From: Patescibacteria group bacterium
GTDB taxonomy: Bacteria > Patescibacteriota > Minisyncoccia > Sungbacterales > GWA2-42-14
Direction of reading: 5' to 3'
Length of the DNA stretch: 5,782 nt
NCBI GenBank assembly: GCA_018971745.1
Contig: JAGXAD010000051.1
Location: 1 to 5,782 of the forward strand
Shown: piece by piece, positions 5,720 to 5,782 of the stretch
Layout of the letters: every line of letters starts with the position of its first letter
Numbering within the stretch: the first letter of the stretch is position 1
Position numbers and translations under genes: made by a program
Notes under the pieces: generated by a model
What the model was told of the DNA's origin: nothing
Seen by the model: the letters and a program-made list of their open reading frames with translations, nothing else
Databases searched by the model: none

Positions 5720-5747
5720 CTTATATGTTATTCGTCTGCTTGTCCAA
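5720..5747 (-). promoter_or_regulatory. Promoter of the 109-aa/ahpC/sigma operon
   Basis: On the minus strand, TTGGAC (5742-5747), a 16-nt spacer and TATAAG (5720-5725) resemble a sigma70 promoter. Initiation 7 nt after the -10 would fall near 5713, leaving only about 2 nt before the ATG at 5711, so the transcript would be nearly leaderless. No Shine-Dalgarno sequence precedes the ATG. Confidence 0.45.
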
Positions 5748-5782
5748 CAAAAAAACTAACTCTATATCTGGATTTTTGAAAA

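Noticed and set aside
1..5782. CRISPR array, tRNA, rRNA, insertion sequence or prophage genes
   Set aside because: No regularly spaced repeats, cloverleaf or rRNA-like segments, transposase motifs or terminal repeats were seen on either strand.

Overview
The window looks like a piece of a Candidate Phyla Radiation (Patescibacteria, Parcubacteria-like) genome. This is inferred from gene content and style, not from a marker gene. The signs are a short SecD/SecF pair, a sigma-region-4 protein that runs into a HARE-HTH-like domain, an ECF sigma factor followed by a small two-helix membrane protein, and a secreted Lys/Arg/Trp-rich helical protein. Intergenic gaps are small, several starts are not ATG, and Shine-Dalgarno sequences are rare. 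All supported genes lie on the minus strand, so transcription runs from right to left.

Right block (5711 down to 3298): five tightly packed genes. They encode an unrecognised 109-aa soluble protein, an AhpC/Prx1-type 2-Cys peroxiredoxin (1-nt gap), an ECF sigma factor (about 45-nt gap), a small two-helix membrane protein that is probably its anti-sigma partner (8-bp overlap), and a secreted helical protein with two cysteines and repeated Trp motifs. A sigma70-type promoter lies just upstream of the first gene, a possible internal promoter precedes the last gene, and an intrinsic terminator at 3257-3289 closes the block. The arrangement suggests a peroxide- or envelope-stress regulon, but this is inference.

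Middle block (3215 down to 902): secD and secF, the membrane-embedded accessory subunits of the Sec translocon that use the proton gradient to pull proteins through after SecA. secD has its own promoter, whose predicted start site falls on the A of the ATG, so its mRNA may be leaderless.

Left block (900 down to 1): a 174-nt AT-rich spacer with two tandem sigma70 promoters, then the first 242 codons of a protein with a sigma70 region 4 helix-turn-helix and the beginning of a HARE-HTH-like domain; the gene runs off the left edge. A 13-bp inverted repeat links the end of secF to the spacer of the distal promoter.

No tRNA, rRNA, CRISPR array, insertion sequence or recombinase is visible. No gene-free stretch exceeds 300 bases.
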